Assembly (NCBI GenBank): GCA_003661465.1
Contig: QMWE01000061.1
Span: forward strand, 1 to 6,085
Length of the DNA stretch: 6,085 bases
Origin: Hadesarchaea archaeon
GTDB lineage: Archaea; Hadarchaeota; Hadarchaeia; Hadarchaeales; Hadarchaeaceae
Reading direction: 5' to 3'
Shown here: in pieces, positions 5,238 through 6,085 of the stretch
Layout: each line of letters begins with the position of its first letter
Numbering within the stretch: position 1 is the stretch's first letter
Made by a program: the position numbers and the translations under genes
The notes under the pieces: generated by a model
Databases searched by the model: none
Told to the model about the DNA's origin: nothing
The model's input: only the letters and a program-made list of their open reading frames with translations

Positions 5238-5627
5238 ATGAGGCGCAGGTGGTCTCTCCGCTGGAGCGGTCCGGGAAGGCCAATGAAACCCAGGTTCGTC
5301 CGCGTGATCCCTGGAACAATGAGGTTTGCTCCGGTAGATCCGAGCGGGTTTCCTCTACTAGAAACCGATCCGATTTACATGAGCTACGACGAGTACGAGG
5401 CGTTTCGCCTCATATATCACGAGGGATTGAATCAGGAGAAAGCAGCGGATCGGATGGGGGTTTCCCGGGGTACTGTATGGCGCTGTCTGGAAAGCGCTAG
5501 GAGCAAGGTAGCCAGTATGCTTGTAGAGCGCCGTCTTTTGGTTCTCACTCCCTCTCCTCCCCGCCCAAGGAGATCAGATGAGAAGACACCATGTGATAAA
5601 AATGAAGCTGAAGATCGTGTACGATAA
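5238..5627 (+). CDS. DUF134/UPF0251 family DNA-binding protein
   Basis: This 129-aa protein belongs to the UPF0251/DUF134 family (COG1342), predicted DNA-binding proteins of archaea and bacteria. The family signature is clear: GRPMKPRFVRVIPG at the start (usual form GRPRKxR), then the strand region with the FAPVDPSG segment, a helix YMSYDEYEAFRLIYHEG, and a sigma-like helix-turn-helix at residues 64-91 (LNQEKAADRMGVSRGTVWRC). The Cys often found in the N-terminal segment is missing here. The last 30 residues are a charged, Pro-rich tail with one Cys. The start at 5238 (ATG) keeps the GRP motif, which a Met at 5283 would cut. TTG 5229 and GTG 5232 would add two or three residues. The gene overlaps the downstream hydrolase gene, so they are likely cotranscribed. 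It may regulate its own divergent promoter region, which is inference. Confidence 0.88.
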   Translation: MRRRWSLRWSGPGRPMKPRFVRVIPGTMRFAPVDPSGFPLLETDPIYMSYDEYEAFRLIYHEGLNQEKAADRMGVSRGTVWRCLESARSKVASMLVERRLLVLTPSPPRPRRSDEKTPCDKNEAEDRVR

Positions 5628-6085
5628 CGAAGCTAGGCCGGGATTTGAACGGGGGTGGGGCTTTTCGTGTTTGGTAGAGCTTGAGGAAGAGATGATATTG
5701 TTTGACACGGGGTGGGACGGAAACGTTTTGCTTTCAAACCTCAAGAAGTTCGGTGTTGGGCCGGAAGATATAGGTGTGGTTGTTATCTCCCACGCTCATT
5801 GGGACCATCTAGGCGGGCTTCCCCACATCATGAGACGCGATATGGAAGTTTACGTTCCTCGTTCGTTCTCAAAACATTTGAAAGAGGAGCTGGCTTCCAA
5901 GGTTGATCTGCACGAAGTCACTGGGCCTCAGGAGATACGGAAGGAAATCTGGAGCACGGGGGAGGTTGGTGAGGAATTTAAAGAACAGTCTTTGATCCTA
6001 GGCACCCGAAGAGGTCTGGTGGTTCTGGTCGGATGTTCCCATCCAGGGGTCAAAAATATCCTCTCCGTGGCTTCGAAGTTTGGGA
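5578..6085 (+). CDS. MBL-fold metallo-hydrolase (COG1237-like), partial
   Basis: This gene runs off the window end; 169 residues are visible of a usual 230-280. It is a metallo-beta-lactamase superfamily protein of the COG1237 type, a group that includes proteins annotated as dihydropterin ribofuranosylaminobenzene-phosphate synthase-like enzymes of archaeal pterin metabolism. The exact substrate cannot be told. Counting from the Met at 5602, the metal-site motifs are FDTGWDG (34-40), SHAHWDHLGG (63-72, the HxHxDH motif), and GCSHPGV (144-150) with its metal-binding His. The segment STGEVGEEFKEQSLIL before it is also typical. AAGGAGAT at 5568-5575 lies just ahead of the ATG at 5578, supporting that start (eight extra residues, 50-base overlap with the DUF134 gene). 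The Met at 5602 aligns better with the usual family start but has no ribosome-binding site. It is likely cytoplasmic and zinc-dependent. Confidence 0.87.
   Translation, partial: MRRHHVIKMKLKIVYDNEARPGFERGWGFSCLVELEEEMILFDTGWDGNVLLSNLKKFGVGPEDIGVVVISHAHWDHLGGLPHIMRRDMEVYVPRSFSKHLKEELASKVDLHEVTGPQEIRKEIWSTGEVGEEFKEQSLILGTRRGLVVLVGCSHPGVKNILSVASKFG

Noticed and set aside
5207..5500. Alternative plus-strand frame over the DUF134 gene
   Set aside because: The other frame matches DUF134 with its helix-turn-helix; this one has no family pattern.
1..6085. CRISPR array, tRNA or rRNA genes
   Set aside because: No regularly spaced repeats and no cloverleaf or conserved rRNA sequence was seen on either strand.

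Overview
The window looks archaeal. Every promoter I can place is an archaeal TATA box about 22-37 bases upstream of a start codon. Leaders are very short or absent on first genes, while internal operon genes have Shine-Dalgarno motifs. The protein set (a UPF0251/DUF134 DNA-binding protein, a COG1237-type metallo-beta-lactamase-fold hydrolase, and a run of single-pass pilin-like proteins with one large membrane-anchored protein) is typical of Euryarchaeota-like archaea. I cannot assign a genus.

Layout. Positions 1-449 hold no intact gene. This stretch has three strong hairpins and, on the minus strand, the first ~20 codons of a GIY-YIG endonuclease-like gene that switches to unrelated sequence right after a TTAC. 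It looks like debris of a broken gene and possibly of an IS200/IS605-type element. Positions 450-4727 are a tight plus-strand operon of six genes, with gaps of 0-5 bases or an ATGA overlap, driven by a TATA box at 412-419. Each of the six proteins starts with a short N-terminus containing a glycine, then one hydrophobic helix, then an extracytoplasmic domain. Five are small (126-224 aa) and the last is large (648 aa), with a long helical/coiled-coil middle and a Trp-rich C-terminal part. A 127-aa helical protein (4696-5079, minus strand) converges on the operon and overlaps its last gene by 32 bases. A 158-base divergent intergenic region (5080-5237) carries two promoters, each flanked by a GAGA...TCTCTCT motif. 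Positions 5238-5627 encode a DUF134 regulator, and an overlapping MBL-fold hydrolase gene runs off the window end.

How the genes may work together (inference). The six-gene operon probably encodes minor pilins/pseudopilins and a large surface protein of an archaeal type IV pilus-like or secretion apparatus. Its layout recalls the haloarchaeal clusters of DUF728x-family proteins that sit near type II/IV secretion ATPase genes. No ATPase, platform protein or prepilin peptidase is in this window, so any motor must be encoded elsewhere. The DUF134 protein may regulate its own gene and the divergent helical gene through the shared motif. A similar TCTCTCT also sits just upstream of the pilin-operon TATA box, so a regulatory link to that operon is possible but unproven.
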